This document shows, piece by piece, positions 44,264-55,912 of a DNA stretch of 64,000 nt. Under the pieces are notes generated by a model. It made no database searches. It saw nothing but the letters and a program-made list of their open reading frames with translations, and had not been told where the DNA came from. The DNA comes from Takakia lepidozioides (Eukaryota; Streptophyta; Takakiopsida; Takakiales; Takakiaceae), in contig CM060731.1 of assembly GCA_030704615.1 (NCBI GenBank), positions 10,044,001 through 10,108,000 of the forward strand, in the 5' to 3' direction. Position 1 is the first letter of the stretch; each line of letters opens with the position of its first letter. The translations under genes and the position numbers were made by a program.

Positions 44264-44882
44264 GGATGCCGGCCACAACCCCACGACATTAATTCATGAA
44301 GTTCCTGATCTTGTCATGAACCGGGATTTTGTTCATTCGGAGGGGGGTGCGTATCAAAGGGACCCGACCCTGTCTGAAATGACGGTCTCCGATGATGAGG
44401 ACAACAATGACAATAGAATTATGCATGAGGATGTGGCAGCAATGGAGGACCTCTTAATGCATCAGATGGTAGATGAGGACACAGACTCTTTGAATGACAT
44501 GGAAAAAGAAGCCAAAACTCCCTTATACGAAGGGGCCAAAGTGAGTAGACTTTCAACCATCTTGTTGTTGCTGAATTTGCAAATCCGGTTTGGCATAAGC
44601 AATGTGGGTATGTCCGCCATAATGCGGACTATTGCGGACTACATCCTTGCCCCACATTTGAAGTCGAGAATGCCACGATCAAGAAAAGAGGCAAGAGCAA
44701 CCTTGGATGCTGTGGGGATGAGCTATAAGATTTTTCATGCATGTCCATGTGATAAAACCCTGTACTACGGAGAGGATGCGAAACTCACCAAGTGTCCAAA
44801 GTGTAACTGCGAGTGTGATATACCATTTCAAATGGTTCATGTTGAAGTTGCAGATGCAACCATATGTTGTGTAAAACACTAG
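44264..44882 (+). pseudogene. CACTA (En/Spm) tnp2 transposase, N-terminal fragment
   Basis: After a TTAG acceptor the frame reads GHNPTTLIHEVPDLVMNRD (44264 on), an acidic stretch, then the tnp2 N-terminal signature: TPLYEGAKVSRLSTILLLLN, a helical block, KEARATLDAVGMSYKIFHAC, and a zinc-binding knuckle CPCDKTLYYGEDAKLTKCPK followed by C-x-C. In CACTA transposases a DDE-type core follows, but this frame stops at 44882 and no continuation is seen before the Mutator-like element begins at 45215. Confidence 0.75.
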
Positions 44883-45205
44883 TTACCTATTAGAGAAATG
44901 CTCTACATTATAGGGCAAGGACCAAGAGCGGAAGATGTAAGTTGTTCCTACAATTTTGAGGTGCAAAATGGTGGTATGTACATGAGTATTTTCAACAATG
45001 CATAATAAGAGAACATACTACAATGGCCTGACGACAGTCAATGTCAAGCAATCACTACTACATTGCCACTGAGGTGGCCATGTCATTGGAAATTGACAAA
45101 ACATGGTGGACAATGCTACATCCTACCAAACCAGCCATGAACGACGAAAGCCATGCAAAGAACGGCCCAAGAATCATATGTATGCAAAATACCATCAAAA
45201 TTATA

Positions 45206-45214
45206 CTTCGAATG
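45206..45214. repeat. Left 9-bp target-site duplication of the Mutator-like element
   Basis: CTTCGAATG, repeated exactly at 56534-56542. Nine bases is the characteristic length for Mutator-like insertion. Confidence 0.85.
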
Positions 45215-45258
45215 CAGGGATGCCTCGGCGTGAGCCTGGTCACGTGAGCGCGTGAGCG
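45215..45258 (+). repeat. Left terminal inverted repeat of the MULE
   Basis: Begins CAGGGATGCC and contains GGCGTGAGCC and CACGTGAGCGCGTGAGCG. It is followed immediately by GACTGCGCTCACGC, so GCGTGAGCGC and GCGCTCACGC (45250-45273) form a perfect 10-bp hairpin with a 4-base loop. Confidence 0.8.
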
Positions 45259-45419
45259 CGACTGCGCTCACGCCACGTCACCTTGCGCAAATGCCACGTC
45301 ACGGGGCTCAGTCCACGTCATCACACGTGGAGGCCGAGTCACCACGCACCCAGAAAGAAGTGGAGTGTATTCCCGCGGATTGGCACCCTTTACCGCGGAA
45401 ACAAGCTGGACGACATAAT

Positions 45420-45790
45420 AAAAGGCATTGAATAAATGATGGATGAATGTACAGTTGGATGATAAACAGATGGATGAGTGTGAAAAATGTATGTAGATGG
45501 ATGAATGACGGATGGATAAGAGTAAAATGGATGAATGTATAATGGATGTTGAGCAATGACAAAAATTCATGACAGGAAGATGCATGACCAAATCTTTTGA
45601 CGAATGCACAAAGTATATGAAATGAGTGTGGAAGGTTTGTGGGGTGGATTAAAGAGTACAGAGGATGAATGTACAATGGATGTTGTACAAAGGAAGCTTT
45701 CATGAATGGAGCACGCATGAATACAGTGTAGATGAATGCACAATGGATATGAGAAGAGTCAGGAAGGTTTGTGAGATGGATTCATACATA
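45420..45790. repeat. Subterminal degenerate (A)TGGATGAATG repeats
   Basis: Copies or near-copies of GGATGAATG, GGATGAGTG and GAATGTACAATGGATG occur about a dozen times between the left TIR and the stop of the ParB-methyltransferase gene. Subterminal repeats of this kind are often transposase-binding sites. I do not see an equally clear set at the right end. Confidence 0.6.
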
Positions 45791-45911
45791 TAGCAATTTA
45801 AACGAAAGTTGATTCTGTGATTATTATTTGTTCTAAAGGAACAACTACGGTAGAGGAAGGGGATTCAACGTTTTCCAGATAATATGAAAATGAATATTAA
45901 AAGAATACAGT

Positions 45912-48900
45912 TCAGTCTGACTCAGAGTCAGTACAATGTATCCCCTCTTCCTCTGCATCTAAGTCTAAGTATTTTAGAACACCGGATCCACGCTGGATAC
46001 ACCTACGGCTGGCCACTAAAAAGTCAGGGGATAGGGACTCGGCCGCGTGAAGTGCCATTGCTTCGGCATAAACAGGGAGCAGAAAATTGGAAAGGGGGCT
46101 GTCGAAAACAGACTCGCCAGAAATGACTGTATCTCCTGAAGATCCACCGCTGGCTTTCCTGAAAGACAGCCTGAAAAAGTTATTACTGTAACTTTGATGT
46201 TATCGAGAAATTGAGTATGACTCCCAAAGAGGGTTTAGCACTTACTCACATGAAAAGTCGTTGTCGACCTGCTTATCTTCGGGATCGTCATCATTTCGAA
46301 TTTGAATCCGATCAGTCTGTGTGCCTGAAGTGGAGCCAGACAAAAGGGGGAGGAGCACGGTGTTGTAGAGGTCAGAATCACCCTCCATGCCAAAAAGGCT
46401 TCTTCCGCCTGCCTTGCATGCGTGGTAAGTTGCTCCTGCACCAGACAGGAGAACATAAACAGTTTGGAGGAGGGGATTTAAGCAGATGAAACTGTTGAAA
46501 GGAAACCAATTCGGAAGGGAGAAAACGAACCTGTGGACACAGAAAGATCGACCACCCGTGCAGAGCGGTGGCTGCATGACTCCAGCAGTATTTGCATGAA
46601 TGCTGGTGACTTTTCCTTTGCACCTCTCCAGGGAGTGCCATCTGGTCTCTTCAGAGTCTGACTGGACTGCATGAAGTTGTACAAAATGTCATCGACATGG
46701 GGCTCATAGGGGGGGTTGACGAAACAACCCTGGTCAGAAATCTCAAAGCTGCGGATGGAGGATGGTGTCTTTGATGTGCGAATCCTCCGCAGGCAGATCG
46801 CCTCGAACATCCTCGTCTGCCAAAGATAACAGGTTAGTGTGGTAAACACAATCTAAAGTGGAAGTGTGTACATCGGCTATTCAGAACTCTGACACAAAAA
46901 AACCATGAATCGTTGATGATCGGTGTCGATCATAAAACATTCTACTAGAGTGGAGCTGCAGAGAAAATTGAAACTCATGATCAAAGCACAAGCAGAAGGC
47001 AGACGGCATACCAGCTGACCAGGGAAACCCCCTTTCACAAGTAGAGGCTGTTCACACAATTCCATGTGCGCAAAACTTCAAACCCTGAAGACTTGAGGTA
47101 TGATGCCAATGCCCGACGACTATCATTGTCACATGACTGAAAAAGCAGAAGTGTCCCTGCATCAGAGAGGAAATTGTTACAGAACCCGAATACCCAACTC
47201 CAGTAGTTGTCCTCGAATTTGTTCCAGCCTGGCGTCTTGCCCTTTGGAAGAACTTCTGGCACAGCCTGGCCATCCGGGATGTCGAGAATGACAATGTCGG
47301 CCGCATAAGTTTTCTGCACACCGCACACGAAGGTGGGACCTGTGCTCACCTGCAACAGACATGTTTTTTATAAGAACGATGGCAAGAATGTTTTCAAAGA
47401 ACGAGACTGAAATACTGCCAACGAAACATTCAGAGAAAAAGGAAAGAAACTGGAATTCTCACCAGATTGAGGAATGAGATTATATTGTCCCAGGTAGGGG
47501 ATGGCACCCCAGTGTATCCTCTCTTTCGACTCTGCATCATCGAAAGCCAACCCTCATTAACAATTTTCATCTCTCCTGCTGAATCAGAACGGGAAGGGTG
47601 TGGCTTGGCATCGAACACGCACTGAAGAGTGCGGGTATATCTTCCAGCACTAAAGTCCTGCCCACTCTCCATCTCCTTTTCATTCTCCTTCCCCTTGTCC
47701 TTTTCCTTCTCTTTGGACTTGTCTTTGTCCTTTGGCTTTGCTGGTGAGATGGCTATGACATCAACAGCCTTGTCTTTTGGTTTGCGGCCCGCCTTCTTTC
47801 CCTTCTGCGGCGTTCCCTGAGCATCAGGCTCCTTGGCAGCCAAGGTTGCTATGTTTCGTTGATACTCTTCGTCAGTCAAAGGCGCCAGCATCTCAGCGTT
47901 ATTGTTCAAGTATTTCATATGCTGTTCTTGAAAGGTCGTGTGCTCAGGTGGGCAGTCAAGGTACCACCCACAGTCTCTGAAGTGAGAAGGACTCCAGTCC
48001 TTCAATATCCCTGCAGTATACATGGTTGGATCGTTTGCAGGGTCCGACCACATGTCAAGATAGTCGGGAATTCCGCTCAGGTGATTTCCTTCCATAAGCA
48101 CATATTTCGTGTACCTGAAAAAAGGAGATGAATCCCAACCCACAAAAGCGCTCAGTGAGTAAGATGCAAGTAGAACAGAAAGAATAAAACATGGATTGAA
48201 ATGGCTCTGACAACTGCTCCAAGGACCTTTCAGGACCACACTACTGCTCCAGATATGAATGTCGTCAACGCCATTCAGAACATTCCATTCCATGACACTG
48301 TAAATACATCCTAATCCAGGTGAATGCAAATAATCGATTAGAAATGACACAGACATAGAAGTGAATGTCGTCAACGACATTCAAGAATGAAGCCAAATTA
48401 TTACTGAAATGAAGCAAAATCACAGGATGGAAATAAAAAAATTGAGTAAGGAACCATCCAGGAAAACTCAATGCACATTCATAACGAACCTATCACTGAG
48501 GACCTCACAACATCACTGTATGTGAATGGCGTCAACGCCATTCACAAAAATACAAAAAAGAAACCAATTACTTAGCTCCCCAATCCATGAAAATTGAATT
48601 TGTCGCTTTTGAATAATACAGACACAGCTGTGAATGTCGTCAACGACATTCACTTTGGATTTCTTAAAACAGAGCTTATCAAGCCTCCATATTCATCGCA
48701 AGAGGAAAAAACAATGCAGAACAACTGAATGTCTGCATTGACATTCAGCAAAATGAAGTGAGGAACCCTCATTGTAACCTCTATGGACATTACAAAAATT
48801 TAAATAACCTTGAGGACCTCTCAACAACTCCGTATGTGAATGTCGTCAACGCCATTCAAGGACATTATCAATTCTAATCAGGGACAATATAATTGCACCC

Positions 48901-51547
48901 TTAGATCCTAACCAGGTGAATTCATATACTCGCTTAAGAATGACTCAGACAAAGAAGTGAATGTCGTCAACGACATTCAATCTGGATCTAAGATTGCAAT
49001 CCATATGAAGCCACATTTTTTCCCAAAAAAACAGTAGAGTTTCAAGTATGACATTGCACCTGTACACAACTCGCATCATGGCCCACTCTCCTCCAACCTG
49101 ACTGTCAAAGTCGTTGGACCGTAAAATGTTACCATCTTTGGAGAACTCCCGGAAAAAACAGTATCTCCAGGTGAGACCTCTCCACTTCCTTATGTATGCC
49201 TCCAATGACATTTGGGGAGGGGAAACAATCGCAATGTTCAGGTCCTTCAAAGTCTGATCCAGCACAATGACGGCGCGCTTTTCGAGCTGCAAATAGTATA
49301 TTTGTCAGAATTGCAAAAAAGATACACATCACATACTTGAAGAGAAGAAACAGCATGTTCGAATACACACCTGACTCCAAAATGTAGCCTTGTGGAGCCA
49401 GTTATCAAACACCAAATCACTGATTCCTTCCACCTTTGTGCCAGGCTGTATGGTGCTCTTTGGGAACTGATTCAAGTCCTTTACTGTTTGATCTGAGTTC
49501 CATATCTCCAGCCACCTTATTTTTGTTTGTGGGTCGACCATCGATATGGCCAGCCGGTGCAATTTCTCCTGCTGCATCTCCGGATGCACATGCTTGTCAT
49601 AGTGTGTTTTGATCTGCTGAAGGAACTCAGGACCAAGTCCAGGATCTACTATTCTAAGCTGCTTTCCGAAGGCTGACATCAATTTGGTTCTTCGCATCTC
49701 AAACTCCTTCTTTATTGCAGCTTCCACACCCTTTGATGTCCTTAGTTCCTCTGGTGTAGTGCGGTAATATTCGGATTTTCCCTTCTCAGCTGCCTCTGCC
49801 AGTTCTTGCTGCATTCATTCAAGTAGTGATTAGCTCCGAAGGGACTCTAAACATGTATTCGAAAAGTAAACAGATTACAGACTCGGGCTTACCGCATACA
49901 TGTACTCCAGAAACGCCTCTCGTGTCAAAGAATACCAAGTGCCTGCAGCTCTTCCTGTTTCGCACTTCTTGATGATATTGGGTGGTAGTACTGTCCGAAA
50001 ATCATCCAGCTTCATCAGACCAATCCTCTGAATTCGGAATAGTGTGTGAACCAAGCTTGTTGTCACATGCGATTTCTCTGTCGATCTGCAAAAACATTGG
50101 AAACATTGCATTCCTTAACACTGTTTTTTGAGGATTAACAAGACACTACAGAGGGAATCAAATCTCCTGGATGACTTACTTGTTCACGTCGTGCATAGCT
50201 GTAAGAAGCCTAGCGATGTCGTTTCCTGGATCCAAAACCATTGCCTCCACAGCAACATGCTTGTCTTTGTCTTTCGAATGGTGTTTCTGAATGTATCCCA
50301 TCCATGCCAGCAATCGGTGGTTGCCGTCCCAGACGTAGAACATGTGGTTGCAAAATTGCTGGGTGTTCTTTCCCATCATGAGGCCCAGCTCGAACTCCTC
50401 ATTGGCATCTTTCCAGCACTCATCCCAGTTATCACTGATCTCTGGAGAAACTAATGTGCTTTTCCCATTTATATCCGTCAGTGACACATAAAAAACTTGT
50501 GCACCAAGTCTATATCCATGCACAAAATCACTCTCCAATTTTGTTATGTCATGGGAAAGAGGTGGACGCACAACAGGCATTGATATCATCCGGCACAGAG
50601 GTATGTCCAGACGCCCTCCAGATACGAGCATGTCCCTTATAACCTCCTGAGAGTTTACCTTCTGGAATGACATGAGTTCTTTCACCTTGTCAAGGTAGTG
50701 CACTTCGGATTCATCTGCTTCATCTGTATTCTCTGAGCTTTTTGCGGACTCGTCCCCATCTCCAGATCCTTTCCCTCTGATCCTGTAGGCTTCGACCTCA
50801 CAGTTTTCTGCACGATGCCATTCAGTTCTGACTAAGTGATTTGCAAATAGTGAATGGCGGTAACGACAATCACTCTGTATCAAGGAAACTCACCATGAAT
50901 GGTGTGAAAGAATTCAGCACAATCTACACATGCAAAGCCGAGACTGCCGTATTCAAAACAAAAGCGAGAGCGATAGCGAACGGCGTTAACGACAATCACA
51001 AAAGATAACAACCTGCCGGATCGGTGTTGTGTAATGACATATATGTGCAACTGATTGGCGGCAACGACATTCAGTGTAGTTTAGGGAGAATAGTAAGTGC
51101 AGACTCTCTCTTCAAACACATAGGTACATAAATCTCATGAGCAGAATCGAATGGCGTTAACGACGCTCGCGATTCAGTAGTTCCTGCTAAAGAATGGAAG
51201 AGGAAGGACTCCTTGAAAGGCAATCAGACAGACTATATGATAAAACTTACTGGCACCTTCTTAGGTTTTGAAATTTGATCCCCTTCTGCAGCTTTCCTCT
51301 TCCCTCTCACATCTGCTGGAGTTTCTGTCTGCGCAAGGGTTTCTTGACCTTCTTCAGGTTCGGCGTTCCGCGTGCTTCCACCTTCTTCAGTGTCCCTGCG
51401 ATTCATCTCTGCCTCCACAGGCTGGCGCACTCTTATCGCCGACTGTGTCGCAGCCGCTGCCTCAGTCTCCGTCTGCTCTTGTGAATCAGTCTCCGCGTTC
51501 ACCTGCTGCCTTGGCCCTGTGTTCTCCAACAAACGACGCCTCGTCAT
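45912..51547 (-). CDS. ParB-like domain fused to N6/N4 DNA methyltransferase-like domain (MULE-borne)
   Basis: Exons (minus order): 51547-51251, 50807-50180, 50085-49893, 49808-49371, 49286-49060, 48114-47463, 47349-47012, 46816-46531, 46435-46246, 46158-45912; about 1,160 residues. From exon 2 on, phases agree, except exon 7, which needs a one-base frameshift near 47065. The exon 1/2 phase is unresolved. Exon 1 is Glu/Arg-rich with a nuclear-signal-like SKPKKVPV. Exon 2 matches the ParB N-terminal layout: LDIPLCRMISMPVVRP, a helix, GYRLGAQVFYVSL, then VWDGNHRLLAWMGY. Exons 3-5 are unassigned. Exon 6 ends in a Lys-rich linker (KKAGRKPKDK). Exons 7-9 give a permuted methyltransferase: AADIVILDIPDG at the catalytic DPPY position, GTLLLFQSCDN, then the AdoMet site DLSVSTGATYHACKAGGRSL, FGMEGDSDLY. 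The tail is acidic. In bacteria and phages ParB-methylase fusions modify DNA; here the altered catalytic motif leaves activity open. It is likely nuclear and element-specific. Confidence 0.78.
48257..48978. promoter_or_regulatory. Cluster of seven 20-bp palindromic repeats in intron 5 of the ParB-methyltransferase gene
   Basis: Copies start at 48257, 48363, 48524, 48632, 48727, 48838 and 48959. Consensus GAATGTCGTCAACGACATTC is two 9-bp inverted halves around CA. Three copies (48363, 48632, 48959) are perfect. 48524 reads GAATGGCGTCAACGCCATTC, where both arms changed together so the dyad is kept. All lie inside the 48115-49059 intron, about every 105-160 bp. The unrelated intervening sequence argues against a simple tandem array. 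Symmetry of this size suggests a site for a dimeric DNA-binding protein. Confidence 0.85.
50852..51168. promoter_or_regulatory. Cluster of four diverged palindromic repeats in intron 1 of the ParB-methyltransferase gene
   Basis: Copies at 50852, 50978, 51053 and 51149 read GA(A/T)(T/C)GGCG(T/G)(T/C)AACGAC followed by (A/G)(A/T/C)TC. They share the core GCGnnAACGAC with the intron-5 set, but their right arms are less conserved. All lie between the exon 2 acceptor (50807) and the exon 1 donor (51250), close to the divergent promoter. Confidence 0.75.
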
Positions 51548-52401
51548 TTTCTCTCTTGCTCTGCGTCTCTCTCTAAGGGAAGTAAAATAAAGAGACTTTC
51601 TTCTCTTTCGTATTCTAGAAGGAACCCTCTCCAGCTTGACTACCACTCTCCCTCTAAGCGCGAAAAGTAGAAAAACGCAGTGACTCCCGATTTCTTGCGG
51701 GATTGCCTGTGTTCTTGCGTGTCTCTAGAAGCATCGGATTCCCTCCCGCGTGACCGTTACACATAGTCGTTTCCTTATTAGTGCACATGCCAGCAATTGG
51801 TGTACAGCTGTTCGTATTCAGTTATGGATGTCTGACGTGTGCCGCCCAAAACAAAACGGCGTGTTCTAAATTATAACGGGTTCAATATTTAAAAAGAACA
51901 GCGAATCCCAGAAATTGATGCGCAGTCTTAAACAAATAAATATAAATGAACGAGAGTTTGATGACAAATTTTGGAATATCATACACGGTCATCCTTGTTA
52001 TCCAAACCCCACATTCGTTGCACATTTGGAACTTTCCAGGTGCGCATGATCATTGGTAGTAGTATATAGATACATTTACTTAATCTGCAATCCCATTCTC
52101 AGATCCTGTGGCATGCTTCCAGGAAGTCGGCTTTGTTATTGGGTTTATTGATGAGGTTCTGATTAACGGTTTAACAGTTGCCGACACTGCCCCTATGGAT
52201 TCTCTGACCACTGGGCCCACAAGAAAAGTAATTAAAATGGACGGCTGCATATCTGGAATGAATAACAGAATATGCACAGTCGTTATCTGAGCTTCCTCGC
52301 CATATGCTCTGCTCATTCTTCAACTGTGTTCTGGAGACAGCAGTAAACCGATTTACACTAGATCTGCGATAGCAAGGTACAAACATACTCGAGGAAGGAA
52401 G
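51548..52401. promoter_or_regulatory. Divergent promoter region of the two MULE genes
   Basis: About 850 bp separate the start codons of the leftward ParB-methyltransferase and the rightward transposase. AGTATATAGATA at 52060-52071 is a possible TATA element for one of them. The small ORFs at 52080-52386 are not gene-like. Confidence 0.45.
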
Positions 52402-55400
52402 ATGGCTTCCTCTGAAGCGGAGTTCTTCTCAGACGACAAACAGTGCCGTTCTCCAGGAAGTCCTTGACAATGGATTTGCAATTGTTCTGGAACATGTCTT
52501 GGCTACCCGTTTTCAGCTGCAGAATGGCTCCATCTTTTTGGAGAAAGAGGTTTACGATCTGAAAGGGAAGTTGGTGAAATATTCTTTCCAAAACCGTGAT
52601 GAGACGGCTCATATCAGCCAGTGGAGAGTGCGTCCTGGTCGATACAGAGTACTTGGAGAGCCTCGGCGAAAGTCCCTTGGGTCATATGTGACGCCCGGGA
52701 CTGCTGCTTCGGTCGTTGAAGACAAGAGGGAGGTGGTGGTGAAAAAAGAACAGACTTCCTCCTCCACTCCAATCGTTGAGCTTTCGGATTCTTCCGATGA
52801 TGACATAAGTGAAATTCCAAATCCAGTCCTTCCTACTGTGGTTGCAGAAGCTGATGAAGAAGAGATTTGTAGTGTCATTCCAAAATTGCGGGCGATGGGA
52901 GGAATGGCTGGATTCAAAAGTGAGTTGCGGGGAATTGATTGGGAATCTTTGAAGCAGGTGCCTGTGAAGTTCTTGCCGAGACTTTTGATGGCGATATCCT
53001 ATTCGAGCTGCCTCCTCCTCCGCGAGTTGGAGGTGTAACAATCATGATGCATGGAATGGACAAGAAACACGACGGGCACCCGTGGTGCAGAACAAAAACA
53101 TCCAATATTCAGAATGATGACAAGCTTGTTTTCAGGAGGACAGTTTGCAATGGACACCTTAGGTGTGATAATTTGAATTGCAGACACTTTCTTCAGTCTG
53201 GAGTTCATAATCAAAGCGAATGGAGGGTCTGGCGGAGAATCCATTTCAGCCTGGGACTGCCCCTCCACCGGCAAACACTTTCGTCTGCAAATTCTGCAAA
53301 CTTGTGCCATCCTGCTTGGCGCTCTGCGGAGCAAGAATGTACTATGTTGTCCACCGTTTGAATACAATGACGAGAGCTTGTGTGCATTTTGGATTCCATA
53401 ACCATCCTGTCTCGAAGGGGGATTACAGGGAGAGTGTTGAGACAGTATCGAGGTTGATCAAACAGGAGTTCGGGAGAAACCCATCCGCAACAACATCTGC
53501 AATTGCTCTTGGCGCAAGCAAGTCCTTCTTGGAAAGCCATATTTTGAGTGAAGGAGATTCTGTGGGGACTAAACTTGACGGTGCAGCATTGGACCTGGTC
53601 ATGGATCATTTCTCCACTTTAAGTTCACCTAACATTCGGCATCAGATCAATGCATTGAGAATGGGCTCTGGGATCAGAGGCTACATAGACAATATTTTGG
53701 AATTGAAACGACTGAGCAAGTACGATTACATCCAGGACAATGTATTCCCAGGTCAAGGTGCCATCAAAGTTTTTCTTTTCAAAATGTCGACTGTTGGGGA
53801 GGGCAGTGGGGTTAGCCTCGTGAAGCGGATGCAGAAGACTGGGGACTTGCAGAACTGTTTTCTTATGTTTGATCATGTGAAACGAGTGAAGGATTGGACG
53901 ACAATGGCTTGTCATGTCTACGATCCAGTGTACCAACGAGTTATGACAATTGCAGTTTGTGACATGCAATCCGAGGATACGGAATCCCAGAAGCTCATGT
54001 GGAATTCCCTGATACGTGTCATGGGCTGCCATGGGCTGCCATCTCCAAATTTCGCAGGTTTCATGGCGGATAGTGCTCAAGCAAATTTCAATGCTATTCG
54101 TATTGTCTTCGGATCGGGCGACCCAAAAGTGCCTATGCCAGGAAGAGAGCGTACATGTCTATTCCATTGGACACAATCTCTGGAAAAACATACAAAGTCG
54201 GACATCAAACCAGAGATGCAGACTCAGCACCGTAAATTGTGCAAAGAGTACAAAGATGCTAGAACAATGAAGGAGGCGGACACTTTGTTCCAGACAATTC
54301 GTGCCTGGTGGTTCTCTTCTGGAGCTGCATCACTTGAGAGTATGAGAGCATTGGAAGATTGGCTGGCGTTTTGGCACTTCCGGTATAGACAGTGGGGAGC
54401 AGCCATGACAATGGTACGAGGCTTCTATTTCATGCTTTATTCATACATTTGCTTTCCATATTTTTGACTCATTGCTTTCTTTATGTTGTTTCCTGTGCAC
54501 TGTTCTGAAGTGTGGTTATCCTCTTTGCAGAACATGTCCATTGAGGAAATGGCGGACATGCCATCTTGCAATTTGGCAGAAACTGTGCACAATGCATGGT
54601 TGCAGCAGTCTGGGAAACGAGGTCGGGATTTGTATGTGGCAACAACAGATGATTTGATACGTGCCTTGCAACAACAAACCCGATACCGTGATTTCTTACG
54701 AGGTGGGGTTGGTGGCAAGGGTCCGGACAAATCGGAGTTGATGTTGCGTGCTGCAAACAGATCTGGGGATCCAATCAAGATAGCACGGGCGGTGAGCATG
54801 TATGCCCAGGGAACGCCACTTGTTTCTAGAGTTCCACATCTTGAAGGGGAGGAGAGATTCGGCTCCTGTAAGAGGAAATTGAACACTCCACCTGGTTCGG
54901 ATTCAGATTCCCACAGGGCAGACCGTGATAACTTCTCGAAGCCTCGTGTTCCCCTGCATGACAGCTCCATGTCCGGAACCTCCATTGTGGAGGAACCTCC
55001 AACACGACGGCAAGCTCCAGCATCAAACCGTGCCACTGAAATGGTGCAGGAGAGAAAAACCCCTTGATGTGCTTGAGTCCGCATGCCCCGACCACGTTTG
55101 GCACATAGAACGCACAAGTGTCGGGTCTCGTGTGAAATGTACAGCGATCAGGGCAACTAATTTCGAGAAGTGCACTTCATCTATATCCAGAGGTGGTGCC
55201 CGAACTCCTGCTCCGACTTTCACGGGCTTGATGCGTCCATACGGTCAACCAGAAGCCAAGAACCACAAGTTCTGGTTCTGCGCAGATGATTGTGCCAGAT
55301 GTGTGCATGGAACTGTGCGTCCTTCCGTAGTGATGAAGCCATCTCCTCCAACCGTTTGGCCCGTGAAGGTGGGAACACATCTCAGCTTTCAGGAGATTGA

Positions 55401-55912
55401 AATGCTGGAGGAGGCAGGTTTTTCCCTTGCGAGACAACCCAACTCCATGCATGTGCTACTACTCCTGCGTCCTCCCGGGTCCCCCCGGCAAATCCTGACT
55501 TGTGGCCAACCAAACGAGATGGAAAGCTCGTTCGGCGTTTCCCTCCAACCGCTGAACACTTTGGCAAAGTGGAGTCCGCAAGAATGCTCCAAGCTCGTGT
55601 CGGAAGCACCACGGAAGTACCCGATCCAGGATATGGTCGGGTATTCACAATCATCACTTCCACATCTGCTGTTCATGACAGGACCTACGACATCACGGTT
55701 TCCAATTTCCCCAATTGCACATGTCCTGATTTTTGTGAATATGCTATCAACCAGTTTGGGCAAGAGAGGTAAATTCATACCCTGCAAACATTTGTATTTC
55801 ATATTTTTGAGGAGGATGGTTTGCGATCCCAAACGTGACAACTTCATTCACCAGGCCACTATGAGTTTCAACGAGGTCGATACTCTTTTGCAGCGGGATA
55901 CAACACATGGGT
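52402..55912 (+). pseudogene. MULE transposase (zinc finger, DDE-type core, SWIM finger), multiply frameshifted
   Basis: ATG 52402 gives MASSEAEFFSDDKQ, then a frame change near 52440 leads to VLQEVLDNGFAIVLEHVLAT. A second break near 52960 leads to a Cys/His region (HDGHPWC, VCNGHLRCDNLNCRHF); a third near 53220 leads to CKFCKLVPSCLALCGARMYY and CVHFGFHNHPV, together like a WRKY/GCM-type zinc domain. The core (53440-54413) has LMFDHVKRVKDWTTMACHVY, FAGFMADSAQANFNAIRIVF and ERTCLFHW, fitting a Mutator-type DDE fold with the C-x-x-H insertion. An intron (54414-54530, GT-AG, phase 0) follows, then RALQQQTRYRDFLRGG. After a break near 55045 comes a Cys-rich block (KCTAIRATNFEKCTSS, FWFCADDCARC). 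The end is a SWIM finger split by another break near 55765 (YDITVSNFPNCTCPDF and KFIPCKHLYFIF). It cannot make one protein as read. Confidence 0.75.

Noticed and set aside
44883-45205. Continuation of the tnp2 transposase
   Set aside because: No DDE-core motif could be read in any frame before the MULE's left target duplication.
48257-51168. CRISPR array, suggested by regularly recurring 20-bp palindromes
   Set aside because: Spacing is irregular (about 75-160 bp), copies vary in sequence, lie in eukaryotic introns, and there are no cas genes.
45912-51547. Bacterial contamination or misassembly as the source of the ParB-methyltransferase gene
   Set aside because: The coding sequence is split by many GT-AG introns with consistent phases and lies between plant-type TIRs and a 9-bp duplication.
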